Part shown: positions 5,125 through 5,690 of the stretch, one piece after another
Layout: each line of letters begins with the position of its first letter
Position numbering within the stretch: the first letter of the stretch is position 1
Made by a program: the position numbers and the translations under genes
NCBI GenBank assembly: GCA_028678885.1
Contig: JAJRCP010000144.1
Location: forward strand, 1 to 5,690
Direction: 5' to 3'
DNA from: Methanomicrobiales archaeon
GTDB taxonomy: Archaea; Halobacteriota; Methanomicrobia; Methanomicrobiales; JACTUA01
DNA: 5,690 bases
Notes under the pieces: generated by a model
The model's database searches: none
The model's input: only the letters and a program-made list of their open reading frames with translations
What the model was told of the DNA's origin: nothing

Positions 5125-5690
5125 ATGGAAATCGCGATTATCGGTGCCTCCGGCTACACCGGAGGCGAATTACTGCGCCTCCTTCTGACCCACTCCACTG
5201 CCGATGTTACCTGTGCCACATCTCGAAAGCTCTCAGGTACTCCTGTTGACGCCGAACATCCGCACCTGAAAGGGCAGATCGATCTTACTTTCTCCAATCC
5301 CACAGTCGATGATATCGATGCCGATTTCGCATTTCTTGCTGTTCCGCATACTGTGGCTATGCAGTACGGCGGCAGGCTGCGTGAGCGGGGAATCCGAGTC
5401 GTCGATCTCTCGGCGGATTATCGCCTTCCCAAGGAGGTATTTGAAAAGGTCTATGGAACGCCCCATACTGATTATTTCACGGTTCCGTACGGACTCACCG
5501 AACTCCATCGTGATGAAGTGAAGAATGCGAAATTCGTATCCAATCCGGGTTGCTTTCCCACGGGTGCGACGCTTGCGGCGGCCCCTCTTGCCACCCGGGC
5601 TCATACGATTGTTTTTGATTCCAAGACGGGTGTTTCGGGAGCAGGAAATGCGGTAACCAGTTCCACTCATTACCCGAATGTCGCGGACAA
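5125..5690 (+). CDS. argC: N-acetyl-gamma-glutamyl-phosphate reductase ArgC, 3' end outside the window
   Basis: The first 188 codons of argC are present and the frame is open at the window edge. ArgC reduces N-acetyl-gamma-glutamyl phosphate with NADPH to the semialdehyde, the third step of arginine synthesis (EC 1.2.1.38), in the cytosol. Visible landmarks are the NADP-binding loop GASGYTGGELLRLL (residues 7-20), FLAVPHTVAM (70-79), VVDLSADYRL (92-101), YGLTEL (122-127), the catalytic-cysteine motif SNPGCFPTG (139-147, Cys143) and SKTGVSGAGN (166-175 region). The full protein is usually about 320-345 residues, so a little over half is seen. ATG 5125 gives the standard N-terminus (MEIAIIGASG). 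Its ribosome binding site is weak: GAGGG lies 11 bases upstream and inside a hairpin arm, with a T-run between it and the ATG. Other arg genes may follow downstream, which cannot be seen here. Confidence 0.95.
   Translation, partial: MEIAIIGASGYTGGELLRLLLTHSTADVTCATSRKLSGTPVDAEHPHLKGQIDLTFSNPTVDDIDADFAFLAVPHTVAMQYGGRLRERGIRVVDLSADYRLPKEVFEKVYGTPHTDYFTVPYGLTELHRDEVKNAKFVSNPGCFPTGATLAAAPLATRAHTIVFDSKTGVSGAGNAVTSSTHYPNVAD

Noticed and set aside
1..5690. tRNA or rRNA genes, CRISPR arrays, insertion sequences
   Set aside because: I saw no cloverleaf-like sequence, no regularly spaced direct repeats and no transposase or terminal inverted repeats in either strand.

Overview
The window looks like a chromosomal segment of a methanogenic archaeon, most likely of the order Methanomicrobiales; the genus cannot be fixed from the sequence. 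The basis is the mix of a TrpB2-type tryptophan synthase beta chain (SHKPN and GAGQWG motifs), an archaeal COG3199-type ATP-NAD kinase, remnants of COG1361 and FtsX genes of the kind seen in methanogens, archaeal-style GGTGA/GGAGG ribosome binding sites, TATA-like promoter sequences and roughly balanced base composition.

Left part (1-1117, plus strand): the 3' part of a multi-pass YIP1-family membrane protein, followed at once by decayed DNA. Positions 643-1039 still read as the N-terminal part of a secreted COG1361-type (S-layer-like/CARDB-like) protein, but only by moving between three reading frames. Positions 1021-1117 read as the last ~30 residues of an FtsX/MacB-type ABC transporter permease, again with a frameshift. 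I infer that a YIP1 - COG1361 - ABC permease cluster stood here and lost most of its length by internal deletion.

Middle part (1121-2442, minus strand): a compact three-gene unit, gerW-like (YtfJ family) -> DUF2953 membrane-anchored protein -> an unrecognised 88-residue protein. It ends 3 bases from the decayed permease, so the two converge. GerW and DUF2953 proteins are best known from spore formers, where they are neighbours; here the pair sits in a presumably non-sporulating archaeon with a third, coupled gene. The DUF2953 gene follows the gerW stop codon in the same frame, with no ATG/GTG/TTG before its transmembrane segment.

A 123-bp AT-rich divergent intergenic region (2443-2565) separates this unit from a plus-strand run of metabolic genes: trpB2 (2566-3936), ATP-NAD kinase family gene (3951-5099) and the 5' part of argC (5125 to window end). 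Gaps are 14 and 25 bases. A 16-bp palindrome overlies the likely TATA region of trpB2. A strong hairpin followed by six T residues sits between the kinase gene and argC and would bury the only Shine-Dalgarno-like sequence of argC. TrpB2 makes tryptophan from indole and serine, the kinase would supply NADP, and ArgC uses NADPH in arginine synthesis; no trpA is present in the window.
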